From Streptomyces sp. Ru71 (GTDB lineage Bacteria > Actinomycetota > Actinomycetes > Streptomycetales > Streptomycetaceae), in the NCBI RefSeq assembly GCF_002920535.1, contig NZ_PQSS01000026.1:25614-89613 (forward strand): a stretch of DNA of 64,000 nt, in the 5' to 3' direction. Made by a program: the position numbers and the translations under genes. Every line of letters starts with the position of its first letter. Position 1 is the first letter of the stretch. Shown in pieces: positions 52,120-60,792 of the stretch. The notes under the pieces are model-generated. The model ran no database searches. It worked only from the letters and a program-made list of their open reading frames with translations, and was not told the origin of the DNA.

Positions 52120-52755
52120 ATGCACTTCAAGCGAGCACTCGCCGTGGGCGCCACGCTCGTGGCGCTGACGGCGACGGCGGGGTGCGGCGGCGACGACACC
52201 TCCGCCGGCTCCGACGGCACCGGCCTGCTCCCGCCCGCACCGTCATCGGCCGCGCGGGCCGGCTCCGGCAGCGGCGGCGGTGACGGCGACGGCGCGACCG
52301 AGCAGGGCTTCGGCGGTGACCTGCCCGAGGCGTCCGACATGGACACCCTCGCCCGCTACGTCGACCTCTTCACCTCCTGCAAGGAGGTGCAGCCCGGCAC
52401 GCAGTACGACGCCGCCCACGACGGCTCGGACGCCGCCTGGGGCGCGCAGGAGGCGGCGGACCCGGCCTGGGGCATCCGGGAACGCGCCGTCTGCAAGGAC
52501 TTCGAGCACCCCATCGCCCTGCTCCTGGTGTCGGACATGAGGAAGTTCCAGACCGCGGCCAAGAAGAACAACGACCTCTTCGCCGTCGGCAAGAACTACG
52601 CGGTCGTCCCCGTCGGCGACGACCAGATCCAGGCCCTGTCCCCCTCCGGGCTCGCCTTCCTGACCTGCGACCCCGACTTCTCGCCGCCGAGCGGTCACCG
52701 CACGGAGAAGGCGCTCGTCGACGGCTGCGTGCTCAGCGACTACTTCCCGTCCTGA
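52120..52755 (+). CDS. secreted lipoprotein of unknown function
   Basis: A 211-residue protein with a lipobox: the signal helix AVGATLVALTATAGC gives a lipidated Cys at residue 22. A Gly/Ser/Asp-rich linker (to about 75) follows, then a domain of about 130 residues with four cysteines (FTSCKEV, RAVCKDFEH, FLTCDPDF, VDGCVLSD), probably two disulfides. No family is recognised. The 3' end overlaps the opposing methyltransferase gene by 16 bases. Confidence 0.78.
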   Translation: MHFKRALAVGATLVALTATAGCGGDDTSAGSDGTGLLPPAPSSAARAGSGSGGGDGDGATEQGFGGDLPEASDMDTLARYVDLFTSCKEVQPGTQYDAAHDGSDAAWGAQEAADPAWGIRERAVCKDFEHPIALLLVSDMRKFQTAAKKNNDLFAVGKNYAVVPVGDDQIQALSPSGLAFLTCDPDFSPPSGHRTEKALVDGCVLSDYFPS

Positions 52756-54053
52756 TCGGCGGCGTCCGGCCCGGCGAAGGGCGTGAAGTGAGCGGGCGGG
52801 TGGTCGATGGGCAGGCCGGGACGCCAGGCGGTGAGGATCTGGGCGCTGCACTCGAACAGGCCCGAGGGCAGCGCGTCCAGCGGCCACCAGCGCCAGTCGC
52901 CGACCCTCTCGCCGGGCTGGTCGGCCGGCTCGCCGCGCCACCGTGTGACGAGCGCGCCGAACGTGATGCGGACGACGTCGCCGACCTGGTCGACGAGCAT
53001 GCCCAGCAGGCGGACGTCGGCCGGGTCGGCGTGCAGACCGGTCTCCTCGGCCAGTTCGCGGACGGCCGTCCGCTCCAGCGACTCGCCCGGCTCCACCGTG
53101 CCGCCGGGCAGCTCGATCGTCCCGCGCCGGTGACGGCCCAGCAGCAGACCCCGCGGCCCGGCCACGACGATGCCGACCCCGGCCGCCGCCTGCGGGACGG
53201 GCGGTCGCGCGGTGCGGGGGCGGGAGGTGATCCGGGCGGGCCTGCGCACCTCGAAGAGCCGGTAGGAGGCATGGTTGCCGTCCTCCGGTGCGTCCAGCGC
53301 GGTCACCTTCTCGACCCGCAGCCCGTAGCGCGCCAGCAGGTCCTCCCACAGCTTCGGGGTGAGCACCCACATCAGGCAGGTCAACTCGCCACCGCCGGCA
53401 AGGCGCAGGAGTTCGGGCCGGGGCGTCACGGCCGAAGAGGGCCCGTCCCCGGCCGAGTTGGTGTGCAGCACGGTGAAGCACAGTCGGCCACCGGGTCGGA
53501 GGGCCGCCGCCAGGGCGGGCAGTAGTCGGTGCGGGTCGATGAAGTGGAGGGCGGACAGGGAGTAGATCACGTCGTACGGCGCCGACGAGCGCAGATGCGC
53601 GACGGCGTCCGCCTGGATCAGCCGCAGGCCCGGCAGGTCGCCGTAGTGTGTCCGGGCCCGCTCGATCTGGGTCGGTGAGGCGTCGACCGCGTCCACGGCG
53701 GCGCCGCGCGCACGGGCGAGATGCGCGGCGTGTCGGCCGGGGCCGCAGCCGAGGTCGAGAACCCGCAGGCCCGTCAGGTCCCCGAGGACGTCGTCCCCCG
53801 GTCCGGTGCCCGCCGGACCCCAGCCGATCTCCTCCACCTCGGCCAGGGGTGTGGCCCGGCGGATGTGGTGCGCCCCGTAGGCGTGCCAGACCTCGGCGTT
53901 GACCTTCTCGGCGTCCGCCGTACCGTCTCCGTGCGCGGCCGTGGTGCCGTCCTGGGGTGCCTTCTCCCCTTCGCGCGGCGCCTGCGTCACTTCGCTCGGG
54001 TGCTGCTTCTGCCCTTCGCGCGGGATGTCCTCCCCGTCACGCCGGCCCGTCAT
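52740..54053 (-). CDS. fusion of class I SAM methyltransferase and NUDIX hydrolase
   Basis: A 437-residue two-domain protein. Residues 1-45 are a charged, low-complexity head with PREG repeats. The methyltransferase (about 48-270) has LDLGCGPGRHAAHLARA (motif I) and YDVIYSLSALHFI (motif IV). The NUDIX domain (about 290-420) has the full box GGTVEPGESLERTAVRELAEE, TGL. Such bifunctional proteins are a known actinobacterial arrangement, but the substrate pair is undefined. The start overlaps the Clp_N gene stop by four bases (ATGA), so the two are coupled. Confidence 0.88.
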   Translation of the reverse strand: MTGRRDGEDIPREGQKQHPSEVTQAPREGEKAPQDGTTAAHGDGTADAEKVNAEVWHAYGAHHIRRATPLAEVEEIGWGPAGTGPGDDVLGDLTGLRVLDLGCGPGRHAAHLARARGAAVDAVDASPTQIERARTHYGDLPGLRLIQADAVAHLRSSAPYDVIYSLSALHFIDPHRLLPALAAALRPGGRLCFTVLHTNSAGDGPSSAVTPRPELLRLAGGGELTCLMWVLTPKLWEDLLARYGLRVEKVTALDAPEDGNHASYRLFEVRRPARITSRPRTARPPVPQAAAGVGIVVAGPRGLLLGRHRRGTIELPGGTVEPGESLERTAVRELAEETGLHADPADVRLLGMLVDQVGDVVRITFGALVTRWRGEPADQPGERVGDWRWWPLDALPSGLFECSAQILTAWRPGLPIDHPPAHFTPFAGPDAADQDGK

Positions 54054-54754
54054 CGCGGCTCCTTCGCCGGTTCGTCACCGAGCATCGCCAGGTCGGTGCC
54101 CGCCTCCGCGAGAACCGCGGCGGCCGTGCCGCGTGCCAGCCGGGCCAGGCCGACGAGCAGGTCCGCGCAGTCGATGTGCTGCGAGCCCCGTTGCTCGGCG
54201 CGTGCCTCCGCGGTGGCCATGGCCCTGCGGGAGTACGGCGTCCACGCGATCCGTTCGGCGGCCTGGGAGGCTCCCTGACGCAGCCGGGCGCCGACGGCGT
54301 CGTGGACCGCCTGGGGCGATACGCCCGCGGACTCCAGCAGCCGGGTGGCGCTGTTGGTCCGGGCGGTGAGGCCCCACAGGAGGTGTTCGGTGCCGATGTA
54401 GTTGTTGCGGTGGGCCACCGCCGCCTGCTTGACGTGGACCATCGCCTCTCGGAGGTCCTCGGTCATGGTCTCGGGTCCGTAGCGCTTGTGCGGCGCGTGG
54501 AAGCGCTGCTGCACGGCCTGCCGGGTGACGCCGAGCGCCGCGCCGATGTCGGTCCACGAACTGCCGTGCATCCGGCAGTGCTCGACATAGTCCTCGACCA
54601 AGTCGTCGGCCAGGGCCTGGAGTCGGCCAGCGATGCCGGCGGCGGTGGACAGCAGTGCGAGCCAGTCGGGCTGTTCCTGGTCTCCGGGGCGGTGCGCGGT
54701 GGCACATGTCCGGTCCACTTCGGCGATGAGGTCGTCCAGATCGGGAAGGGCCAT
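54050..54754 (-). CDS. Clp N-terminal-domain protein with helix-turn-helix
   Basis: A 234-residue protein. Residues about 55-90 hold a DNA-binding-like helix-turn-helix (SSWTDIGAALGVTRQAVQQRF). The C-terminal half is a double Clp_N repeat (NYIGTEHLLWGL and SQHIDCADLLVGLARLA), the substrate-receiving domain of ClpC/ClpA. There is no ATPase part. Small proteins of this type could sense misfolded protein and regulate transcription. ATG 54754 lies two bases from an 18-bp inverted repeat that also contains a TTGACA -35 box, suggesting a leaderless, autoregulated gene. Confidence 0.83.
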   Translation of the reverse strand: MALPDLDDLIAEVDRTCATAHRPGDQEQPDWLALLSTAAGIAGRLQALADDLVEDYVEHCRMHGSSWTDIGAALGVTRQAVQQRFHAPHKRYGPETMTEDLREAMVHVKQAAVAHRNNYIGTEHLLWGLTARTNSATRLLESAGVSPQAVHDAVGARLRQGASQAAERIAWTPYSRRAMATAEARAEQRGSQHIDCADLLVGLARLARGTAAAVLAEAGTDLAMLGDEPAKEPR

Positions 54755-54756
54755 GA

Positions 54757-54801
54757 GGCAAGTACGCCTTGACAATTCCCGGCTGTCAAGGCGCACTTGC
54801 C
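54757..54801. promoter_or_regulatory. 18-bp near-perfect inverted repeat (HAIR-like) at the Clp_N gene promoter
   Basis: Arms 54757-54774 and 54784-54801 are reverse complements with one mismatch and nine bases between. The inner part reads CTTGACA-N9-TGTCAAG. On the minus strand TTGACA (54784-54789) could be the -35 box with a TACTTG-type -10 near the start codon. The pattern resembles HAIR (CTTGAGT-N7-ACTCAAG), bound by HspR, but the inner bases differ. Confidence 0.75.
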
Positions 54802-54810
54802 CGGCGTCGG

Positions 54811-55551
54811 TCAGGTCAGGTTGAGGCCGCCGTCGAGCATGATGACCTCGCCGGTGAGGTAGGTGTGGGCGATCACCGACGCCACCAGGTCGGCCACGTC
54901 GGCGGGTTGGGCCGGGCGGCCCATGGGGGCGCGCTGACGCCACAGGTCGTGCGCGTCGGCCCAGTCCTTCGTCATCGGCGTGTCCACCAGCCCCGGCGCC
55001 ACCGCGTTGACCCGCACACCGGGTGCGAGTGCCGCCGCGAGCAGCCGGGTCACGTGGTTCAGTGCGGCCTTGCTCGCCGCGTACGGCACCGACGAGCCCT
55101 TGGGCCGTACCCCGGCGTGACTGGTGATGTTCACGATGCTGCCGCCGCCGGGAGCCCGGCGCAGCGCCGGGAGCGCCGCCGTGCACAGCACCCACGGGGC
55201 GATCAGGTTGACCTCCAGCGTCTCGCGCCAGTGGGCCGGCGCCGCCGCGGCCAGGTCGTGGTGCGGTACGGGCCAGCTGATGCCGGCGTTGTTCACCAGC
55301 ACGTCCAGCCGCCCGTACCGGTCGACGGCCCGCTCGACCAGCGCGCGGGCCTCGTCCTCCACCGCCAGGTCCGCACGCAGGTACGTCCCGCCCAGCTCGG
55401 CCGCCAGTTCCTCGCCCGCCCGCGCGCTGCTCCGCGAGTGCACCACGACCCGCATGCCGTCGGCCGCCAGCCTGCGGGCGACGGCCTCCCCGATACCCGA
55501 TGTGGACCCGGTGACCAGGGCGACGGGCCGTTCCGTTCGTTCCGTGCTCAT
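54811..55551 (-). CDS. short-chain dehydrogenase/reductase
   Basis: A 246-residue NAD(P)-dependent SDR. TGSTSGIG (14-21) binds the cofactor and NNAG follows at about 90. Ser in NITSHAG and YAASK near 157 complete the catalytic Ser-Tyr-Lys set. Asp/Arg-like HSRSSARAG after strand 2 favours NADP. The C-terminal YLTGEVIMLDGGLNL is the usual end of 3-ketoacyl-ACP-reductase-like members. The start ATG 55551 begins MSTERTERPVALV. It lies upstream of the Clp_N gene on the same strand but is separated from it by that gene's promoter. Confidence 0.92.
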   Translation of the reverse strand: MSTERTERPVALVTGSTSGIGEAVARRLAADGMRVVVHSRSSARAGEELAAELGGTYLRADLAVEDEARALVERAVDRYGRLDVLVNNAGISWPVPHHDLAAAAPAHWRETLEVNLIAPWVLCTAALPALRRAPGGGSIVNITSHAGVRPKGSSVPYAASKAALNHVTRLLAAALAPGVRVNAVAPGLVDTPMTKDWADAHDLWRQRAPMGRPAQPADVADLVASVIAHTYLTGEVIMLDGGLNLT

Positions 55552-55699
55552 GACGGCCGATCCTGCCATCGCCGCCGCCGGCCCCGTGCACCACGTGCCG
55601 TTGCCATGCCGCGTCCACGAGGCGCGGCGGCGGCGCGGGTGCCTACACTGCGAGCGTCGACGGCGGCGGGCCCGGTCAGGGGCCAGGAAGGCGGGCGAC

Positions 55700-56503
55700 A
55701 TGGCCGGCCGGAAGGCGGCGAAGGTGCCGCGCAAGGTCTACGAGCGAGAACTGCTGCGGCTGCAGACGGAGCTGGTGCAACTGCAGGAGTGGGTGCGGGC
55801 CGAGGGCGCCCGGCTGGTGGTCGTCTTCGAGGGCCGTGACGCGGCCGGGAAGGGCGGCACCATCAAGCGGGTGGCCGAGCATCTCAACCCGCGCGTCGCA
55901 CGCATCGCGGCCCTGCCGACACCGACCGAGCGCGAGCGCTCCCAGTGGTACTTCCAGCGGTACGTGACGCATCTGCCGGCCGCCGGGGAGATCGTCCTGT
56001 TCGACCGCTCCTGGTACAACCGGGCCGGGGTGGAGCATGTGATGGGCTTCTGCACCAAGGAGGAGCACCTGCGTTTCCTGCACCAGTGCCCGATCTTCGA
56101 GCGGATGCTGGTGGAGGACGGCATCCTGCTGCGCAAGTACTGGTTCTCGGTGAGCGACACCGAGCAGCAGGAGCGGTTCCGGCGCCGGCTGGAGGATCCG
56201 CTGCGGCGGTGGAAGCTCTCCCCGATGGACCTGGAGTCGATCACGCACTGGGAGGCGTACTCGCGGGCCAAGGACGAGATGATGGTGCACACCGACATCC
56301 CGGAGGCGCCCTGGTACGTCGTCGAGAGCGACGACAAGCGGCGGGCCCGGCTGAACATGATCGCCCACCTGCTCGACTCGGTGCCGTACCACGACGTGCC
56401 GCCGCCCTCGCTGAAACTTCCGGAGCGGCCCGAGTCCACCGGGTACGAGCGCCCGCCGCGCGAGCTGCGGACCTACGTCCCGGATCACGCCGCGAACCTG
56501 TGA
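55700..56503 (+). CDS. ppk2: polyphosphate kinase 2
   Basis: A 267-residue P-loop enzyme that moves phosphate between polyphosphate and nucleotides. Walker A is GRDAAGKGG (about 45-53). DRSWYNRAG (about 106) is the Walker B/lid hallmark of PPK2, with RNxxG-type NPRVARIAALPTPTERE between. Length fits one-domain PPK2 enzymes. ATG 55700 is preceded by AGGAAGG. It stands next to stress proteins, where polyphosphate metabolism is a sensible partner. Convergent with the first USP gene. Confidence 0.94.
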   Translation: MAGRKAAKVPRKVYERELLRLQTELVQLQEWVRAEGARLVVVFEGRDAAGKGGTIKRVAEHLNPRVARIAALPTPTERERSQWYFQRYVTHLPAAGEIVLFDRSWYNRAGVEHVMGFCTKEEHLRFLHQCPIFERMLVEDGILLRKYWFSVSDTEQQERFRRRLEDPLRRWKLSPMDLESITHWEAYSRAKDEMMVHTDIPEAPWYVVESDDKRRARLNMIAHLLDSVPYHDVPPPSLKLPERPESTGYERPPRELRTYVPDHAANL

Positions 56504-56527
56504 CGCGTCCTAGGCCCGGGTGAGCCT

Positions 56528-57367
56528 TCAGACCGGTTGCGGTACGACGGCCACGGGGCAGCGCGCGTGATGCAGCAAGGCGTGGGCCACCCTGCCCAGT
56601 TGCAGACCCCGGCGGCCGGAGCGATGCCGGGCGCCCACGACCACGAGATCCTCGGCCGCGGAGAAGTGGACCAGCACCGTGTGCGCCGGGCCCTCGACCG
56701 TCGCACGGCGTACCGGCACCCGGCGGTGCGCCGCTTCCACGTCCCGCAGCGCGGTGTCGAGTACGGCGGCGGCCCGCTCCTCCTGGAGGCGCGCGCGATC
56801 ACCGACGTGCACGGGGCGGCGCCACGCGTGCACGGCGTCGAGACGGCAGCAGCGGGCCTCGGCCTCCCGGAACGCGAAGCGCACCGCCGTGGTGCCGGCC
56901 TCCGGGCCGCCCACGCCCAGCAGGATCCGCTCATGCGCACCGGCCAGGCCGGCCCGGTCGCCGCGGACCACGATCACGGGGCACGGCGCGTGGGCGGCGA
57001 CGGAGAACCCCACCGAGCCGAGGAGCAGGCCCGGCAGTCCACCGTGGCCGCGCGCACCGATCACCACGGCGAAGGCGTCGTGGCCCCGGCTCACCAGGGC
57101 GTCCACCGGGTCCTCCGGCGCCACGTCCGTCGCCACGCTCACCCGGGGATCGCGGCGCTGCGCCCGCTCGGCGGCGGCCTCGACGACGGCCGGCGCCCGG
57201 GGCGGTCCGTCTCGGTGTGCCATGCCGGTGGACTCGTAGCGCTCCCAGAGGGAGGCGTGCACCAGCAGCAGGGTCAGACCGTGGCGGACGGCCTCGTCGA
57301 CCGCCCAGTCGAGCGCAGCGGCGCTCGCCAGGGACCCGTCGACCCCCACGACGAGAGGCAGCTCCAT
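56528..57367 (-). CDS. universal stress protein, tandem UspA domains (first copy)
   Basis: A 279-residue protein of two UspA domains (about 1-140 and 150-279). The first has VVGVDGSLASAAALDWAVDEA and the ATP-binding pattern GARGHGGLPGLLLGSVG. The second has ILLGVGGPEAG and GARHRSGRRGLQLGRVAHAL. Such tandem proteins are typical of actinobacterial dormancy regulons. ATG 57367 follows AAAGGCGG. A near-match to the DevR-type core (GGGATCCGAGGCCC, 57409-57422) lies 42 bases upstream. Confidence 0.92.
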   Translation of the reverse strand: MELPLVVGVDGSLASAAALDWAVDEAVRHGLTLLLVHASLWERYESTGMAHRDGPPRAPAVVEAAAERAQRRDPRVSVATDVAPEDPVDALVSRGHDAFAVVIGARGHGGLPGLLLGSVGFSVAAHAPCPVIVVRGDRAGLAGAHERILLGVGGPEAGTTAVRFAFREAEARCCRLDAVHAWRRPVHVGDRARLQEERAAAVLDTALRDVEAAHRRVPVRRATVEGPAHTVLVHFSAAEDLVVVGARHRSGRRGLQLGRVAHALLHHARCPVAVVPQPV

Positions 57368-57496
57368 GCGCACACCGCCTTTCGCCTGCCGGATGAACCA
57401 CGAGGCACGGGATCCGAGGCCCACACTCGCACCCCGGAGTCCGCAACGGGTAGAGGCGACCCGACCCCTGCGGGCAGGCCGTCCGGCCCTGCGGGC

Positions 57497-57772
57497 GCGG
57501 GCTGGGTGGTCCCGCCGGGATGGCCGGGATGGTCCCGTCGGGATGGGCGGGGTGGTCCCGCCGGCACGGGCTGGGTGGTCCCGCCAGCGCGGGCGTGGTG
57601 GTCCCGCCAGCGCGGGCGTGGTGGTCCCGCCAGCGCGGGCGTGGTGGACCCGCCAGCGCGGGCGTGGTGGACCCGCCGGCACGGGCGGGGTGGTCCCGCC
57701 GGCACGGGCGGGGGGACCTGCCGACGCCAGGCTGGAGGATCTGCCGGCGCGGGCTGGGCGGACCGGGCCGAC
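57497..57772. repeat. tandem array of twelve 23-bp units
   Basis: Twelve consecutive units of exactly 23 bp, consensus near GCGGGCGTGGTGGTCCCGC plus CRGC. The units at 57589-57611 and 57612-57634 are identical, and the next two differ by one or two bases. The outer units are more diverged. CCCGC-CAGC-GCGGG across each junction can form a small hairpin. The period is not a multiple of three. It lies between the kinase 3' end and the first USP promoter. Confidence 0.92.
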
Positions 57773-57965
57773 CGGCGAGGGGCACCGGCCACCGACCGGG
57801 CGTTGGAGACCGTACGGGGCCGACGGCCCGCGTCGGCCGACGCGGGCCACCAGCCGGTGGCCACCAAACGGACGTCGGAGACCAGGCGGCGTCGCCCGCC
57901 GCCACAGGTCCGGCGGGGCTACGACAGAACCCCCGGCCTGGAGCCCACCGCTGCGGCAGGGCCAC

Positions 57966-58125
57966 GGCAAGCAGCCCGGCGGCCGCAGCAGACCCCCGGT
58001 CCGGAGCCCGGCAGATGCGGCAGGCCAGCGGTCCGGCGGCCGCAGCGGGGCCGTGGGGCAGGGCCTGGCGGGGCCGCAGGGCAGGGCCCGGAGGAGCCGC
58101 AGGGCAAGGCCTGGATGGGCCGCGG
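57966..58125. repeat. second, unrelated array with 23-bp units
   Basis: Units such as GGCAGGGCCTGGCGGGGCC (first 19 bases) ending GCAG occur at 58057-58079, 58080-58102 and 58103-58125 in tandem. Related 23-bp copies lie at 57966-57988 and 58023-58045. The length equals that of the array 200 bp to the left, but the sequence differs. The rest of 57368-58156 shows no credible gene. Confidence 0.78.
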
Positions 58126-58156
58126 GCCAGGGGCCCGGTGTCGTCGGCGGGGCCGG

Positions 58157-59890
58157 TCAGGGGCTCGGTGGGGGAACCGGGAGCGGGGCCTGCCAGGTCA
58201 GGCGGGTGCCTCCGCCCTCGGGGGTCTCCCAGTTCAGCGTGCCGCCCAGGTGCTCGGCCCGTTCGGCCAGGTTGCGCAGGCCGCTGCGGCGGCCCCCGGC
58301 GGGGATGCCCACGCCGTTGTCGGTGAGGGTCAGCCGCACCTCACGGCCGTCTGTCACCAGCACCACGTCGGCACGGTCGGCGTGCGCGTGCCGGGCGATG
58401 TTGGTGAGGCCCTCGGAGAGCACGGCCAGCACCTGGTCGGCGATCTCGCGCGGTACGTCCGTGTCGAGCAGCCCCTCCATGCGCGCGCTGGGCGCGTAGC
58501 CGAGCACCGGGGCGGCCTCGCCCACCGCCTGTACGGCACGCGCGCGCAGCCCTGACCCGCCGCCCCCCTCCCGGGCGCGCAGGGCGAAGATCGTGGACCG
58601 GATGATCTTGATCGTCTCGTCGAGGTCGTCCACGGCCCGCGCCACGCGCGCGGAGGCCTCGGAGTGCTCGATGAACCGGCCCGCGCTCTGCAGGGTCATC
58701 CCGGTGGCGAAGAGCCGTTGGATGGCCAGGTCGTGCAGATCGCGGGCGATCCGGTCGCGCTCCTTGAGCACCGCGATCTCCTCCGCGTCCTGGCGGCGCT
58801 CGGCGAGCTCCATGGCGACGGCGGCCTGCGCGGCGAACCCCTGCAGCGGTTCGATCTCCTTCTCGGTGAACGGGATCTGCCCGGCGTCGCGGACCAGCAG
58901 CACCACACCCCGTGCGCCCTGGCCCGTGCCGATGGGCGCGGCCACGGCCGGGCCGAGGCCGATGAAGCGCCGGCGTCCGGCCGTGACGCGGTTGTCGTGG
59001 GAGGCGTCGGGGCTGGTCATCGGGGTCCCGGTGGCGAAGGCCGTGCCCATGAAGCTGCCCTCCACGGGCAGCACCAGCCCACGGTGGGCCTCCGCCTGTG
59101 CTCCGATGGCCAGTTCGACGGTGAGCGACCCGGTCCCCTCCATCGGTATGGCGACCACCGCCAGCGCGGCACCGGTGATCTCCCGGGCGCGCTCCGCGAT
59201 CAGCCCGAGCACCTGGGCGTGCTCGCTGCCGGACATCAGGCTGTGGGTGATCTCGGCGATGGCCCGCAGCCAGCGTTCCCGCAGCCGGGAGTTCTCGTAC
59301 AGGCGCGCGTTGTCGATGGCCACGCCGGCCGCGACGGCGAGGGTGGACAGGACCGCCTCGTCCTCCTCGTCGAACTCGACCCCGCCCCGTTTCTCGGTCA
59401 GGTACAGATTGCCGAACACCTGCTCGCGCACCCGGATCGGGACGCCGAGGAAGGTGCTCATCGGCGGATGATCCCGCGGGAAGCCGTAGGAGGCCGGATG
59501 CTGGGACAGCTTCGCCAGGCGCAGCGGCTCCGGGTGGCGGATCAGCTCGCCCAGGATGCCGTGTCCCTCCGGGAACGGGCCGATCCGCGCGATCTGCTGG
59601 TCGCTTACGCCGACCGTGTGGAAGGCCGACAGCCGTCTGCCGTCGGGGCCGATCACCCCCAGCGCCGCGAACTCGGCGTCGACCAGCGTGGCCGCGGCCT
59701 CGACGATGCTGTGCAGGGCCTGTTCCAGATCCAGCTCCCGGCCGACGGAGAGCACCGCCTCCAGCAGGCTGTGCACCCGGTCCCTGGTGCCGCGGGCCGC
59801 GTCCAGCCGGGCCTGCAGCTCCGCCAGCAGCTCATCGAGTCTGAGCTGCGGAAGCCGCACGCGGGCCTCGTTGTCCCCGGCGCCTGCCAC
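58157..59890 (-). CDS. DevS-like GAF-domain sensor histidine kinase
   Basis: A 577-residue cytoplasmic kinase. Two GAF domains (about 40-190 and 215-365) precede a HisKA_3 dimerisation helix, with the phospho-accepting His in ERDRIARDLHDLAIQRL (about 373-390), and a HATPase domain (TDNGVGIPAGG, GLRNLAERAEHLGG). In DevS/DosT the first GAF binds heme and senses O2, NO or CO. I chose GTG 59890 because GGAGG lies eight bases upstream. The upstream ATGs (59932, 59941) lack one. It is the partner of the response regulator 109 bases upstream. Confidence 0.92.
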   Translation of the reverse strand: MAGAGDNEARVRLPQLRLDELLAELQARLDAARGTRDRVHSLLEAVLSVGRELDLEQALHSIVEAAATLVDAEFAALGVIGPDGRRLSAFHTVGVSDQQIARIGPFPEGHGILGELIRHPEPLRLAKLSQHPASYGFPRDHPPMSTFLGVPIRVREQVFGNLYLTEKRGGVEFDEEDEAVLSTLAVAAGVAIDNARLYENSRLRERWLRAIAEITHSLMSGSEHAQVLGLIAERAREITGAALAVVAIPMEGTGSLTVELAIGAQAEAHRGLVLPVEGSFMGTAFATGTPMTSPDASHDNRVTAGRRRFIGLGPAVAAPIGTGQGARGVVLLVRDAGQIPFTEKEIEPLQGFAAQAAVAMELAERRQDAEEIAVLKERDRIARDLHDLAIQRLFATGMTLQSAGRFIEHSEASARVARAVDDLDETIKIIRSTIFALRAREGGGGSGLRARAVQAVGEAAPVLGYAPSARMEGLLDTDVPREIADQVLAVLSEGLTNIARHAHADRADVVLVTDGREVRLTLTDNGVGIPAGGRRSGLRNLAERAEHLGGTLNWETPEGGGTRLTWQAPLPVPPPSP

Positions 59891-59999
59891 GCGTGGCTCC
59901 TCCCGATCCCTGCCGTGCCGTCGGCCGGACATCGCCGTCATCTGCCACGGTATCGGGCCTGGGGCTGGACGCCCACGTGAACCGGGTGGGTGGCCCTTC

Positions 60000-60704
60000 T
60001 CACCGGGGCTGTCCGGGGTCTCCCGGCGGGCGGAGGCGGTCGTGGGTCTGGCTGGCGATGACGGCGGCCTGGACACGGCGTTCGACACCGAGCTTGGCCA
60101 GCAGGCGGGAGATGTGGTTCTTCACCGTCTTCTCAGCGAGGAACAGCCGCTGTCCGATCTGCCGGTTGGTCAGGCCCTCACCGATCAGGGCCAGGATCTC
60201 CCGCTCCCGTTCGGTCAGCCCGGGCAGCGCGTCCGGCTCCTCCTCGGCCCGGCCGTGCCGCAGCCGGGCCATCAGCCGCCCGGCGGCGCTGGGGTCCAGC
60301 AGCGACTGGCCCGCGGCCACCGTGCGCACGGCGGAGACCAGGTCGGAGCCCTGGATCTGCTTGAGCACGTACCCCGCGGCGCCGGCCATGATCGAGTCCA
60401 GCAGGGCGTCCTCGTCGTCGAAGGAGGTCAGCATCAGGCAGGCCAGGTCCGGCAGGCGCGAGCGCAGGTCCCGGCACACGGTGACGCCGTCGCCGTCCGG
60501 GAGGCGTACGTCGAGCACCGCCACGTCGGGGCGCAGCGCCGGCACGCGCACCAGGGCCTGCTCGACGGTGGCGGCCTCCCCGACCACGGTGATGTCGGGC
60601 TCGTCGTTGAGCAGGTCGTGCACTCCGCGCCGTACGACCTCGTGGTCGTCCAGCAGGAAGACCTGGATCGGTCTCTCGGCGCCGGCCGGCCGGCTGTCCG
60701 ACAT
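60000..60704 (-). CDS. DevR/NarL-type LuxR-family response regulator
   Basis: A 234-residue regulator. The receiver has DD at 19-20, phospho-acceptor D65 in AVLDVRLPDGDG, the Thr/Ser switch in MLTSFDDE and Lys in YVLKQIQG. The LuxR-type helix-turn-helix (about 162-225) reads LTEREREILALIGEGLTNRQI and KTVKNHISRLL. These match DevR of mycobacteria and OsdR of S. coelicolor. ATG 60704 has GGGAGCAG upstream. A perfect GGGCCGGTCGGCCC palindrome about 90 bases upstream suggests autoregulation. Confidence 0.93.
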   Translation of the reverse strand: MSDSRPAGAERPIQVFLLDDHEVVRRGVHDLLNDEPDITVVGEAATVEQALVRVPALRPDVAVLDVRLPDGDGVTVCRDLRSRLPDLACLMLTSFDDEDALLDSIMAGAAGYVLKQIQGSDLVSAVRTVAAGQSLLDPSAAGRLMARLRHGRAEEEPDALPGLTEREREILALIGEGLTNRQIGQRLFLAEKTVKNHISRLLAKLGVERRVQAAVIASQTHDRLRPPGDPGQPR

Positions 60705-60792
60705 GAGCTGCTCCCGTCGTGGGTGGCTGTCCGCCCAGGGGGCTGCGACGCCCCCTGAAAGAGATCATTCGCCGTCCGGGACCGGAACGCCA

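Noticed and set aside
57368..57970. N-terminal extension of the first universal stress protein through the repeat array
   Set aside because: The UspA fold begins at MELPLVVGVDGS with a ribosome binding site; the upstream frame only translates non-triplet repeats.
57497..58125. CRISPR array
   Set aside because: The 23-bp units are directly adjacent with no unique spacers, and no cas genes are near.
56537..58555. 672-residue plus-strand frame across USP, repeat arrays and kinase
   Set aside because: Antisense to two clear proteins, low complexity, no ribosome binding site or family resemblance.
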